Shown piece after piece: positions 32,977 through 40,214 of a stretch of DNA of 42,742 bases; positions within the stretch are counted from its first letter, which is position 1, and every line of letters begins with the position of its first letter. The stretch is from RGIG4608 sp964413365 (GTDB taxonomy: Bacteria > Bacillota > Clostridia > Oscillospirales > CAG-272), in NCBI GenBank assembly GCA_964413365.1, contig CAYPRM010000010.1, positions 1 to 42,742 on the forward strand, given 5' to 3'. A program made the position numbers and the translations under genes. The notes beneath the pieces are model-generated. The model had not been told where the DNA came from. It saw only the letters and a list, made by a program, of their open reading frames with translations, and made no database searches.

Positions 32977-34014
32977 ATGGAAAACGGCTTTAATGATATC
33001 ATCGGCAACGGTGAGCTCTGCTCGTATTTTGAGTCCGCCGCAAGGGAGGATTCTCTCTCGCACGCATATATTCTGCTCGGACCGCGTGGTACGGGAAAGC
33101 ACACGCTCGCCCGTCGCATCGCCGCCGCCGCAAGCTGTGAGAAAAGACACGGCACGGCAGGTACAGTTCCCTGTGGGGAGTGCCCCTCGTGTAAAAAAAT
33201 ACTCGGCGCCGGCTCTGCGGACGTCAATCTCATCTCCCGTGAGGAGGGCAAGGCGACGCTCGGAGTCGATGCGGTGAGGTTCATACGCTCGGATGTGGCA
33301 TTTGCACCTAACGACGGGGACTATAAGATCTACATCATAGAGGACGCGGACACGATGACACCGCAGGCGCAAAATGCTCTCCTGCTGACTCTCGAGGAGC
33401 CGCCGACGTATGCGATATTCCTGCTTCTCTGTGAAAATGCGGAGACTCTGCTCGAGACCGTGCGCAGCCGTGCGCCGATACTTCGTATGAGGATACCGCC
33501 GTATGAGGACGCGCTCGCATATCTGAAGGAGCATCACCCCGAGGCGAGGGCCTTCATCAATTCCTCCCCCGAGGAATTTGAGCAGCTCTACATCATATCG
33601 AGCGGAAGCATCGGACGGGTGCTTGAGCTGATATCGTCCTCGGAAAAGGCACAGCTCCTGCAGAGTCGCAGAGTGGCGCAGCAGGTCATCGAGGCGGTCG
33701 CTCGCAGGACGCTCGCACGCGATATTGCGGAGATATCATCAGCCTTCAGTGCAAAGAGAGATGAGCGTGACAGGATCGCAGAGCAGCTCTCGGAATTGAC
33801 TGCCGCCGCAAGAGATCTGATGCTCGTAAAGAAATCGGATAAGCCCCACCTCATATTCTTCACGGATCAGGAGTATGCCGAGGAGCTCGCCTATTCCCTC
33901 TCGGTTGAGCGTATTTTGCAGATCATTGAGCGCACCGAGCAGGCAAGGCTCGCACTCGCAAGAAATGCGAATGTCAGGCTCACGGTGATAAATCTTCTCA
34001 CAAGTCTTATATAA
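32977..34014 (+). CDS. holB: DNA polymerase III delta' subunit
   Basis: The 345-aa AAA+ protein belongs to the clamp-loader family. It has Walker A GPRGTGKH (35-42), a four-cysteine zinc module (Cys54, 66, 69, 72; CGECPSC), the Walker B-like YIIEDADTM, the segment QNALLLTLEEPP, and a sensor TVRSRAP in place of the SRC motif of many relatives. Length and gene order (followed by the PSP1-domain gene) point to HolB rather than DnaX. ATG 32977 is chosen because GGAGGTG lies 7 bases upstream; the frame opens with TTG at 32962. It is the first gene of the operon with ricT, 16 bp downstream. Confidence 0.9.
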   Translation: MENGFNDIIGNGELCSYFESAAREDSLSHAYILLGPRGTGKHTLARRIAAAASCEKRHGTAGTVPCGECPSCKKILGAGSADVNLISREEGKATLGVDAVRFIRSDVAFAPNDGDYKIYIIEDADTMTPQAQNALLLTLEEPPTYAIFLLLCENAETLLETVRSRAPILRMRIPPYEDALAYLKEHHPEARAFINSSPEEFEQLYIISSGSIGRVLELISSSEKAQLLQSRRVAQQVIEAVARRTLARDIAEISSAFSAKRDERDRIAEQLSELTAAARDLMLVKKSDKPHLIFFTDQEYAEELAYSLSVERILQIIERTEQARLALARNANVRLTVINLLTSLI

Positions 34015-34030
34015 AACGGAGATATAAATA

Positions 34031-35161
34031 ATGGATAACGACAAGAACAAGCAGAACGCTCGCTCCGATGCGGGCGACAAGAAAACGGGCAAGAAAAAAT
34101 TTCACCACAGATATAATCGCAGACGCAAGCCCAAGACCGATGCTGACAGGCAAAGGACTGAGGGCGTTGACGCCGTACAGCCCGAGACCGAGCCTATACA
34201 GCTTGAGGACTCGTTTGAGCAGGCTGAGGAGAGTCTCGGATTTCTCGAGGACAGCCCGATGGAGCTTGACGCCGAGTCTGTAATTCCCGCTCAAAAGCCC
34301 CCCGTGGACGAGAACGAGGAAAAGGTCGAGGTCGTCGGCATCAGGTTCAAGCGTGCAGGAAAGGTCTACTACTTCTCCCCCGAGGGAATGAAGGCGGAAA
34401 AGGGCGATCACGCCATCGTCGACACCGCTCGTGGGCCTGAGTTCGGCGAGGTATTCATCGCAAACAAGCTCGTCGGCATCTCGGAGATAGTTCCCCCTCT
34501 GCGTCCGATGATACGCATAGCGACACGTGAGGACATATCCCACAATCTTGACAACACAAAAAAGGAGCGTGAGGCGTTCGCCACCTGCCTTGAGCAGATC
34601 GAGAAGCACGGGCTGGATATGAAGCTCGTAGATGCGCAGTATACATTCGACAACAGCAAGCTTCTTTTCTATTTCACGTCCGCAGGCAGAGTCGACTTCC
34701 GTGAGCTCGTCAAGGATCTGGCAGGAATATTCAGAACGAGGATCGAGCTCCGCCAGATCGGCATACGCGACGAGGCAAAGCTCATAGGAGGACTCGGTGC
34801 GTGCGGCAGACCGCTCTGCTGCTCGACCTTTCTCTCCGATTTCGTTCAGGTCTCGATAAAGATGGCTAAGGAGCAGGGGCTCTTCCTCAACTCCTCAAAG
34901 ATCTCGGGCACGTGCGGCAGGCTAATGTGCTGTCTGCGCTACGAGCACGACACTTATGAATACGAGATCGCGCGCACTCCTGCGGTCGACACGCAGGTTA
35001 CAACCCCCGACGGCGTAGGTGTGGTGGTCGAGGCACGTCCTCTCTCGGGAACGGTCAAGGTCAGGCTCACGGGCAAGGACGGTGAGGCTCCCAAGGTCTA
35101 CAGCAGGACCGATGTCAAGCCCCTTTCCTCTCAAAAAAAGCCCCCAAAGGAGCAAAAATGA
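34031..35161 (+). CDS. ricT: PSP1-domain protein RicT/YaaT
   Basis: The 376-aa protein is the RicT (YaaT) homologue, in Bacillus part of the Fe-S-containing Y-complex with RicA/RicF that helps RNase Y-dependent mRNA maturation and phosphorelay to Spo0A. The PSP1 domain runs from about residue 100 to 340. Six cysteines match the cluster motif: Cys258, 263, 264 (CGRPLCC) and Cys295, 300, 301 (CGRLMCC). An extra N-terminal ~100 residues are charged, first basic (KKFHHRYNRRRK) then acidic, and probably disordered. ATG 34031 has GGAG upstream. Its position after holB is the standard Firmicutes arrangement; spo0A lies in the same window. No terminator is seen downstream. Confidence 0.9.
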   Translation: MDNDKNKQNARSDAGDKKTGKKKFHHRYNRRRKPKTDADRQRTEGVDAVQPETEPIQLEDSFEQAEESLGFLEDSPMELDAESVIPAQKPPVDENEEKVEVVGIRFKRAGKVYYFSPEGMKAEKGDHAIVDTARGPEFGEVFIANKLVGISEIVPPLRPMIRIATREDISHNLDNTKKEREAFATCLEQIEKHGLDMKLVDAQYTFDNSKLLFYFTSAGRVDFRELVKDLAGIFRTRIELRQIGIRDEAKLIGGLGACGRPLCCSTFLSDFVQVSIKMAKEQGLFLNSSKISGTCGRLMCCLRYEHDTYEYEIARTPAVDTQVTTPDGVGVVVEARPLSGTVKVRLTGKDGEAPKVYSRTDVKPLSSQKKPPKEQK

Positions 35162-35223
35162 TCGGAAAACGATCAAAAAACGATCGAAAACAACTAAAAA
35201 AATAAAAAATTTTCACATTCCTA

Positions 35224-35253
35224 TTGCATTTTGCATCAGGACTGTGCTATAAT
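35224..35253 (+). promoter_or_regulatory. Promoter of the ferredoxin gene
   Basis: TTGCAT (35224-35229), 18-bp spacer, TATAAT (35248-35253), about 31 bp before the start codon. Confidence 0.65.
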
Positions 35254-35284
35254 TATTTAGCAAATACTAATGGAGGTATTTATC

Positions 35285-35455
35285 ATGGCTTATAAGATCA
35301 CCGATGCATGCATCGCTTGCGGAGCTTGCGCTGACGCTTGCCCCTGCGGCGCTATCTCTGAGGGAGACGGCATGTACGTAATCGATCCTGACGCTTGCGC
35401 TGAGTGCGGTGCTTGCGCTGACGTTTGCCCTGTAGGAGCTCCCGTTCAGGAATAA
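35285..35455 (+). CDS. Clostridial-type 2[4Fe-4S] ferredoxin
   Basis: This 56-aa electron carrier consists of two pseudo-repeated halves, each with C-x2-C-x2-C-x3-C: CIACGACADACP and CAECGACADVCP. It would serve the low-potential electron transfer of anaerobic metabolism (pyruvate:ferredoxin oxidoreductase, hydrogenase). ATG 35285 follows GGAGGTATTTATC. Its codon use is sharply biased: 12 of 13 alanine codons are GCT, against the GCC/GCA/GCG mix of the neighbours, which suggests very high expression. It forms a single-gene unit between its own promoter and terminator. Confidence 0.95.
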   Translation: MAYKITDACIACGACADACPCGAISEGDGMYVIDPDACAECGACADVCPVGAPVQE

Positions 35456-35473
35456 TCAGATTGCGTTTCAAAG

Positions 35474-35504
35474 ATACGGAGCAGACCGTCTGCTCCGTAT
35501 TTTT
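35474..35504 (+). terminator. Terminator of the ferredoxin gene
   Basis: 12-bp perfect stem ATACGGAGCAGA/TCTGCTCCGTAT with a CCG loop and a TTTT tail, 19 bp after the stop. Confidence 0.92.
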
Positions 35505-35524
35505 AATTTCAGATCTTTGCGGTA

Positions 35525-36292
35525 ATGGATAACGGTATGGAAAAGCTTTTGAAGGAGGGGGAGTCCCTCACGGTAGTAAATGAAAATATAAGCCTAATAC
35601 AGAGCAAGAGAGGGCTGACCTTCGGTACGGATGCATACCTCCTCGCCTCATTCATAAAGCGGCAAAGCTCCGCTTATGCTCTGGAGCTTGGGGGAGGAAC
35701 GGGGATCATTTCCCTGCTCTGTGCCTCGCGCGATAAGCTTGGTAGGGTGGAATGTATCGAGATACAGGAGAGCTTTGCCGACATTATCTCACGGAACGCC
35801 GAGCTGAACGGGCTATCCGACAGGGTGGTGGCACGCTGTGCGGACGTTCGCGAGCTCAAGGTGTCGGATATCGGGCGTGAGGCAGACGTGGTGTTTGCAA
35901 ATCCCCCATATATGCGTGCGGACAGCGGAAGGCGGAATGAAAATGAGGAGAAGTACATAGCGCGCCACGAGGTCTGCGGAACGGTTTCGGATTTTTGTGT
36001 CTCTGCAGGCAGGCTTCTCAAGCACGGCGGACTTTTCTACTGCGTCTGGCGTCCCGACAGGCTCGCCGACCTGATCTGTGCGATGCGTGACAGCAGGCTT
36101 GAGCCAAAGGAGCTCTGCTTCGTCCACGCAAACACCAAAAGTGCTCCCTCCATAGTACTCGTGAGAGCGAAAAAGGGCGCGTCCCCGTCCTGCGCGGTGC
36201 TTCCTCCCCTCTTTTTGAACGAGGACGGCGATGCATCGGCGCTAACGGAGAGAGCGCGGAAAATATACGAGGTATGTGATTTTTATGAATGA
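35525..36292 (+). CDS. TrmN6-like SAM-dependent methyltransferase
   Basis: The 255-aa protein resembles tRNA1(Val) (adenine37-N6)-methyltransferase TrmN6/YfiC and its Gram-positive counterpart YabB. It has the N-terminal RGLTFGTDAYLLASF, a SAM-binding loop ALELGGGTGIISLL (about 53-66), and the catalytic NPPY of N6-adenine methyltransferases. It probably modifies a nucleic acid adenine, most likely tRNA. The start is uncertain: ATG 35525 has only a weak GCGG before it, and ATG 35537 is an alternative. The stop overlaps the start of the TtcA-like gene by 8 bp, so it begins a three-gene operon with that gene and nnrD. Confidence 0.8.
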   Translation: MDNGMEKLLKEGESLTVVNENISLIQSKRGLTFGTDAYLLASFIKRQSSAYALELGGGTGIISLLCASRDKLGRVECIEIQESFADIISRNAELNGLSDRVVARCADVRELKVSDIGREADVVFANPPYMRADSGRRNENEEKYIARHEVCGTVSDFCVSAGRLLKHGGLFYCVWRPDRLADLICAMRDSRLEPKELCFVHANTKSAPSIVLVRAKKGASPSCAVLPPLFLNEDGDASALTERARKIYEVCDFYE

Positions 36293-37070
36293 ATTAAAGA
36301 GGATTCTCAGCTATACACGCCGTGCCGTGGACGATTACGGAATGATCGAGGACGGCGACAGGATCGCTGTCGGAGTTTCCGCAGGCAAGGACTCGCTCAC
36401 GCTTCTCGTGGCACTTGCCGAGCTCCGCAGATTTTACCCAAAAAAATTTGAACTGATCGCAATAACGGTCGATATGGGATTTCCCAACACGAGCTTTGAG
36501 GGTATCTCCGAGCTCTGCCGCAGGCTGGATGTCGAATATCACATCGTGCCGACGCAGATATATCAGATAATCTTTGAGGAGCGCAAGGAAAAGAGTCCCT
36601 GCTCCCTCTGTGCCAAGATGCGCCGCGGTGTCCTCTACGGGCACGCAAAGGAGCTTGGGTGCAACAAGGTCGCGCTCGGTCATCACTTTGACGACGCGAT
36701 AGAGACCTTTATGCTCAATCTGTTCTTCGAGGGAAGGCTCGGGTGCTTCTCGCCCGTAACGTATCTTTCGAGGCGTGATATAACGATGATACGCCCCCTG
36801 CTCTACGCAAGTGAAAAGTGCGTGCGGCAGTTTGCACAGGCGGCGGAGCTTCCCGTGGTCAAGTCCACCTGCCCTGCTGACGGGAACACGGAGCGTGAGG
36901 AGATGAAGCAGCTGCTCCACTCGCTCGATATCAAATACAAGGGGCTGCGCTACCGCATCTTCGGCGCGATGCAGAGAGGCGAGATAGACGGCTTCAAGCC
37001 CGCAGGACGGATGGATGGCTCGGCGGCTTATTCAAATGATGAGGTCGATACTGACGAAGGGGTGGAATGA
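36285..37070 (+). CDS. TtcA-like tRNA sulfurtransferase (PP-loop ATPase)
   Basis: The 261-aa protein belongs to the TtcA/TtuA group of tRNA-thiolating ATPases. It has the PP-loop VSAGKDS (31-37; SGGKDS in most relatives), the cysteine pair CSLC (Cys106, Cys109) and a third cysteine in KSTCPADG (Cys196); in TtcA these three hold a [4Fe-4S] cluster. TtcA makes 2-thiocytidine at position 32 of tRNA; clostridial members are usually only annotated by homology. ATG 36285 is taken as start, with GAGG about 12 bases upstream; a GTG at 36276 is possible. The stop overlaps nnrD by 4 bases (ATGA). Confidence 0.85.
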   Translation: MNELKRILSYTRRAVDDYGMIEDGDRIAVGVSAGKDSLTLLVALAELRRFYPKKFELIAITVDMGFPNTSFEGISELCRRLDVEYHIVPTQIYQIIFEERKEKSPCSLCAKMRRGVLYGHAKELGCNKVALGHHFDDAIETFMLNLFFEGRLGCFSPVTYLSRRDITMIRPLLYASEKCVRQFAQAAELPVVKSTCPADGNTEREEMKQLLHSLDIKYKGLRYRIFGAMQRGEIDGFKPAGRMDGSAAYSNDEVDTDEGVE

Positions 37071-37960
37071 GAATAATGGCGAAAATGAATAAATTTTCAT
37101 ATACCCCCGATCAGCTGGGCGCTCTCCTGCCGAGGAGGACTCAGACCTCGCACAAGGGCACATACGGCAGAGTTCTCATCGTCGGTGGGGATAGATGCAT
37201 GAGCGGCGCGCCGTATTTCTCCGCAAAAGCCGCATACCGCGTGGGTGCAGGACTTGTCGAGGTCCTCACGCACGAGGCAAACAGACCTATAATACAGACC
37301 TTGCTCCCCGAGGCAGTCATGTCCACATGGAGCGACACGGAGAGTGAGACAGAGCGCACGAATATTCTGCGTTCCATATCGCGTGCGAGCGTGATCGCAG
37401 TCGGAATGGGACTTTCACAGAGCGAGCGCGCGTCGCAGATACTTAAAACGGTGCTCACCGAGCGCAAGTGCCCCATAGTGATCGACGCCGATGCGCTGAA
37501 CATCATATCGGGAGATCCCACGCTCCTGCCCCTTATCGGCGAGGGTGCGGTCATAACTCCACATCCCCTTGAAGCATCAAGGCTCTCGGGGATATCCGTC
37601 TCAGATCTCGTGTCCGATCCTCCCCGCCACGCAAAGGCTCTTGCCGATCGTCTCGGCACGGTCTGCCTGCTGAAGGATCACAGGACCGCTGTCGCCTCGC
37701 CCAATTCCGAGAATGTCTACGTCAATATGAGCGGAAACAGCGGAATGAGCACGGGCGGCTCGGGCGACGTTCTTGACGGCGTTATCGCAGGGCTGATCGC
37801 ACAGGGACTTGCACCAATGGACGCCGCAAGCCTCGGCGCATTTCTCCACGGACTCGCAGGAGACGTCGCCGCGGAGCGTCTTTCCGAATATTCGCTCATT
37901 GCAAGCGATATCATAGATGCGATACCCGTAGTTCTCAGCTCGGTACAGAATAAAGAATAA
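37067..37960 (+). CDS. nnrD: ADP-dependent NAD(P)H-hydrate dehydratase
   Basis: The 297-aa ribokinase-fold enzyme repairs hydrated NADH and NADPH. Diagnostic stretches are the N-terminal HKGTYGRVLIVGGD...MSGAPYFSAKAA, VIDADALNI, VITPHPLEASRL, and the phosphate-binding NSGMSTGGSGDVLDGVIAGL with the catalytic Asp. The NnrE epimerase domain that is often fused to it is absent. ATG 37067 overlaps the preceding stop; internal ATGs at 37076 and 37085 also occur. The last 52 codons lie in the duplicated 378-bp unit but this copy is complete. Confidence 0.92.
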   Translation: MRIMAKMNKFSYTPDQLGALLPRRTQTSHKGTYGRVLIVGGDRCMSGAPYFSAKAAYRVGAGLVEVLTHEANRPIIQTLLPEAVMSTWSDTESETERTNILRSISRASVIAVGMGLSQSERASQILKTVLTERKCPIVIDADALNIISGDPTLLPLIGEGAVITPHPLEASRLSGISVSDLVSDPPRHAKALADRLGTVCLLKDHRTAVASPNSENVYVNMSGNSGMSTGGSGDVLDGVIAGLIAQGLAPMDAASLGAFLHGLAGDVAAERLSEYSLIASDIIDAIPVVLSSVQNKE

Positions 37961-37968
37961 TATTCACA

Positions 37969-38005
37969 AAAGGATCCTCCCGATATGACGTCAGGAGGAT
38001 CCTTT
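37969..38005. terminator. Bidirectional terminator after nnrD (copy 1)
   Basis: 12-bp stem AAAGGATCCTCC/GGAGGATCCTTT with a 13-base loop that itself contains TGACGTCA. Confidence 0.85.
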
Positions 38006-38008
38006 AAT

Positions 38009-38182
38009 TTATGCAGCTGTTGTATTTTTGCGTCTGCGAGAATGGTTTTCGGGCTTGGGAGTGATATCGCCCGCCTTGGTGAGTGCCCATTTCGTGAGAA
38101 CGGGGCCTATTATCTCATAAACGAGGACGGAAAACAGAACGACAAACCTCACCACGCTTGCCACGGATGTTCCGCCGAGCGT
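38009..38182 (-). pseudogene. Antiporter C-terminal fragment (duplicate)
   Basis: This stretch repeats the last 58 codons of the antiporter gene (38387-38560), including the basic tail HSRRRKN. It has no start or upstream part and is a by-product of the 378-bp duplication. Confidence 0.9.
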
Positions 38183-38338
38183 GGACTTGCACCAATGGAC
38201 GCCGCAAGCCTCGGCGCATTTCTCCACGGACTCGCAGGAGACGTCGCCGCGGAGCGTCTTTCCGAATATTCGCTCATTGCAAGCGATATCATAGATGCGA
38301 TACCCGTAGTTCTCAGCTCGGTACAGAATAAAGAATAA
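38183..38338 (+). pseudogene. nnrD: nnrD C-terminal fragment (duplicate)
   Basis: Repeats the last 52 codons (with stop) of nnrD. A chance frame from 37985 runs into it, but no promoter or ribosome binding site is seen, so it is a remnant of the duplication. Confidence 0.9.
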
Positions 38339-38346
38339 TATTCACA

Positions 38347-38383
38347 AAAGGATCCTCCCGATATGACGTCAGGAGGATCCTTT
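38347..38383. terminator. Bidirectional terminator (copy 2), for the antiporter
   Basis: Duplicate of the hairpin at 37969-38005, lying 4 bp after the antiporter stop at 38387. Confidence 0.85.
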
Positions 38384-38386
38384 AAT

Positions 38387-39721
38387 TTATGCAGCTGTTG
38401 TATTTTTGCGTCTGCGAGAATGGTTTTCGGGCTTGGGAGTGATATCGCCCGCCTTGGTGAGTGCCCATTTCGTGAGAACGGGGCCTATTATCTCATAAAC
38501 GAGGACGGAAAACAGAACGACAAACCTCACCACGCTTGCCACGGATGTTCCGCCGAGCGTTACGTCGCTTGCAACCGTGCTGACCATTCCGAGTGCCACG
38601 CCCGCCTGCGGAAGAAGCGTTATTCCGAGGTAATCGACCGTGCTCTTTTCACAGCCCATCGCCTGCGAGGAGAAACGCGCACCAAAATATTTTCCTGCCG
38701 AGCGGGAGATGATATAAACTATACCGATAAGGACGCACCACGGGTTGAGAAATACGCTGAGGTCAAGCTCCGCACCGCTGATAACAAAGAACAGTATGAG
38801 AAGCGGCTTCGTCCAGCCGTCCGCTCTCTCCATCATTTCATCGGAGCACTCGCATACGTTGCAGAATACCGTTCCGCCCATCATGCAGGTGAGCAGGGAT
38901 GAGAGCCCGATATGGACACTGCCGATGTATATATTCTGCAGGGCAGTTATGGCGACGGTGATAAAAACGAACGATATAACGAGGGAGAGCCTGTTGCTGT
39001 TGGAGTGGAAGAGCCTCTCGAGCAGGGAGAGCAAAAATCCGAGTATGGCTCCGACAACGAGGGAGACCACGATCTCAAGCAGAGGCTCAAGAACTATCGA
39101 AATCATGTCGATCCTGCCGCCGTCAATAGCCTTTGCTATTCCCATAAGCACCGCAAAGACCATAAGCCCCACCGCATCATCAAGCGCGACGATGGGAAGA
39201 AGCATATCCGTGAGCGGTCCCTTTGCCTTATATTGGCGAACGACCATAAGAGTCGCCGCAGGAGCCGTTGCAGACGCAATAGCGCCGAGAATGAGTGCCG
39301 CAGGCAGGGGCAGAATGTCCTCGCCCGTTGCCGAGAGAAGTATGTAGTGCATTCCGATAAGGCTTGCGCAAACGATGGCGGAGGCAACGATTGCCTGAAC
39401 ACATCCAACAACGGCGACCTTTTTACCCGTGTGCTTGAGGTCGCTGAGTTTGAACTCGCTTCCGATGGAAAAGGCGATAAATCCGAGTGCAACGTCCGAG
39501 AGGATACCGATGGACTTGACGTCGGAGAAATCACGCTCCGTAAATCCGAGATGGTAGCCGCCGGGGAGAGTTATACTGCCGAGGCAGAAGCACCCGACGA
39601 GCACGCCTGCAACAAGATATCCCGTGACCGCAGGAAGCCCCAAAAGCTTGCATATTCTTGACATTAGTAGGCCTGCGACCACGCAGACCGATACCGATAA
39701 TAAAATTTGTGTCGTATCCAT
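38387..39721 (-). CDS. Kef-type cation:proton antiporter (CPA2 family)
   Basis: The 444-aa integral membrane protein has about 12-13 hydrophobic segments with the Na+/H+ exchanger fold: an N-terminal LLGLPAVTGYLVAGVLVG, then ATAPAATLMVVRQYKAKGP with the conserved region before LLPIVALDDAVGLM, where the paired aspartates are the ion-binding site of CPA2 antiporters. No C-terminal TrkA-N (KTN) domain is present; the protein ends in a basic tail. It would exchange Na+ or K+ for protons. ATG 39721 has AGGAAG upstream; the longer frame to 39823 runs through the promoter. The last 58 codons lie in duplication copy 2; the gene is intact. Confidence 0.9.
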   Translation of the reverse strand: MDTTQILLSVSVCVVAGLLMSRICKLLGLPAVTGYLVAGVLVGCFCLGSITLPGGYHLGFTERDFSDVKSIGILSDVALGFIAFSIGSEFKLSDLKHTGKKVAVVGCVQAIVASAIVCASLIGMHYILLSATGEDILPLPAALILGAIASATAPAATLMVVRQYKAKGPLTDMLLPIVALDDAVGLMVFAVLMGIAKAIDGGRIDMISIVLEPLLEIVVSLVVGAILGFLLSLLERLFHSNSNRLSLVISFVFITVAITALQNIYIGSVHIGLSSLLTCMMGGTVFCNVCECSDEMMERADGWTKPLLILFFVISGAELDLSVFLNPWCVLIGIVYIISRSAGKYFGARFSSQAMGCEKSTVDYLGITLLPQAGVALGMVSTVASDVTLGGTSVASVVRFVVLFSVLVYEIIGPVLTKWALTKAGDITPKPENHSRRRKNTTAA

Positions 39722-39794
39722 AAAAAAACTTCCTTTTGTAATATATATATATTCGCCCGAGGGCGTAAAAAAGCACTTTTCAAGAGCCTTATGC

Positions 39795-39823
39795 ATTATA
39801 GTACCAAGCACACAAAAAGTCAA
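39795..39823 (-). promoter_or_regulatory. Promoter of the antiporter gene
   Basis: Minus strand: TTGACT (39818-39823), 17-bp spacer, TATAAT (39795-39800). The ~70-nt leader contains a small GCCCTCGGGC hairpin. Confidence 0.85.
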
Positions 39824-39863
39824 GAGAAAATTGAAAAAAATTCGCTTTTACTTTTAATATTAA

Positions 39864-39936
39864 GTTGCTTTGCGATGAAGTTAAGCGTGCACCCATGTCC
39901 GCAGGCACTTCTCGTGCCGCAAGGCACACTTCACGA
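39864..39936. repeat. Cluster of short hairpins
   Basis: The spacer between the antiporter promoter and the tRNA terminator contains several short inverted repeats, for example GTGCC-GCAA-GGCAC, and the paired GAAGT/ACTTC. It is more G+C-rich than the surrounding spacer and encodes nothing obvious. Confidence 0.45.
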
Positions 39937-39972
39937 AAAAAACCTCATTTGCAAATGCAAATGAGGTTTTTT
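39937..39972 (-). terminator. Terminator of tRNA-Leu
   Basis: 16-bp perfect stem AAAAAACCTCATTTGC and complement around an ATTT loop, with a T run on the minus strand, starting one base after the tRNA. Confidence 0.92.
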
Positions 39973-39973
39973 C

Positions 39974-40060
39974 TGGTGCCGGTGATCGGGGTCGAACCGA
40001 TACGGTATCGCTACCACTGGATTTTGAGTCCAGCACGTCTGCCAATTCCATCACACCGGC
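39974..40060 (-). tRNA. tRNA-Leu (anticodon CAA)
   Basis: 87 nt with a long variable arm. The acceptor stem GCCGGTG/CACCGGC is followed by encoded ACCA. The anticodon stem CTGGA/TCCAG encloses CTCAAAA, giving anticodon CAA for leucine codon UUG. The T-arm ATCGGTTCGACCCCGAT is typical. Confidence 0.97.
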
Positions 40061-40073
40061 GCGGAACAAAAGT

Positions 40074-40102
40074 ATTTTATCACAATCGCGCGCGAAAATC
40101 AA
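40074..40102 (-). promoter_or_regulatory. Promoter of tRNA-Leu
   Basis: Minus strand: TTGATT (40097-40102), 17-bp spacer with a CGCGCGCG run, TAAAAT (40074-40079). Confidence 0.7.
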
Positions 40103-40145
40103 TACCTTTTTTGATATTTTTCCAAAAAAATTAACATTCAAACGC

Positions 40146-40174
40146 TTGACAAACCTATATTGGGGGTATAAAAT
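40146..40174 (+). promoter_or_regulatory. Promoter of mgtE
   Basis: TTGACA (40146-40151), 17-bp spacer, TAAAAT (40169-40174). The leader to the start codon is only about 35 nt. Confidence 0.8.
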
Positions 40175-40214
40175 ACCAATGTAATAAAGATACAGGATGT
40201 TGGGAGTGATAAGC

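Larger units (their letters stand above)
37805..38182 (+). repeat. 378-bp tandem direct duplication, copy 1
   Basis: The unit contains the nnrD 3' end, the terminator hairpin and the 3' end of the antiporter gene, and is repeated at 38183-38560. No microhomology is visible at the junction (GAGCGT joined to GGACTT). Confidence 0.95.
38183..38560 (+). repeat. 378-bp tandem direct duplication, copy 2
   Basis: Reads the same as 37805-38182; unique antiporter sequence resumes at 38561. Confidence 0.95.

Noticed and set aside
35159..35195. CGATC-containing repeats after ricT as a terminator
   Set aside because: The repeated GATCG/CGATC units can pair only weakly and no T run follows.
37985..38338. 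117-aa plus-strand frame between nnrD and the antiporter
   Set aside because: It is a chimera of antisense antiporter sequence and the duplicated nnrD end, created by the 378-bp duplication; no start signals are seen.
40175..40214. M-box magnesium riboswitch before mgtE
   Set aside because: The leader between promoter and start codon is only about 35-40 nt, far too short for the roughly 160-nt M-box.
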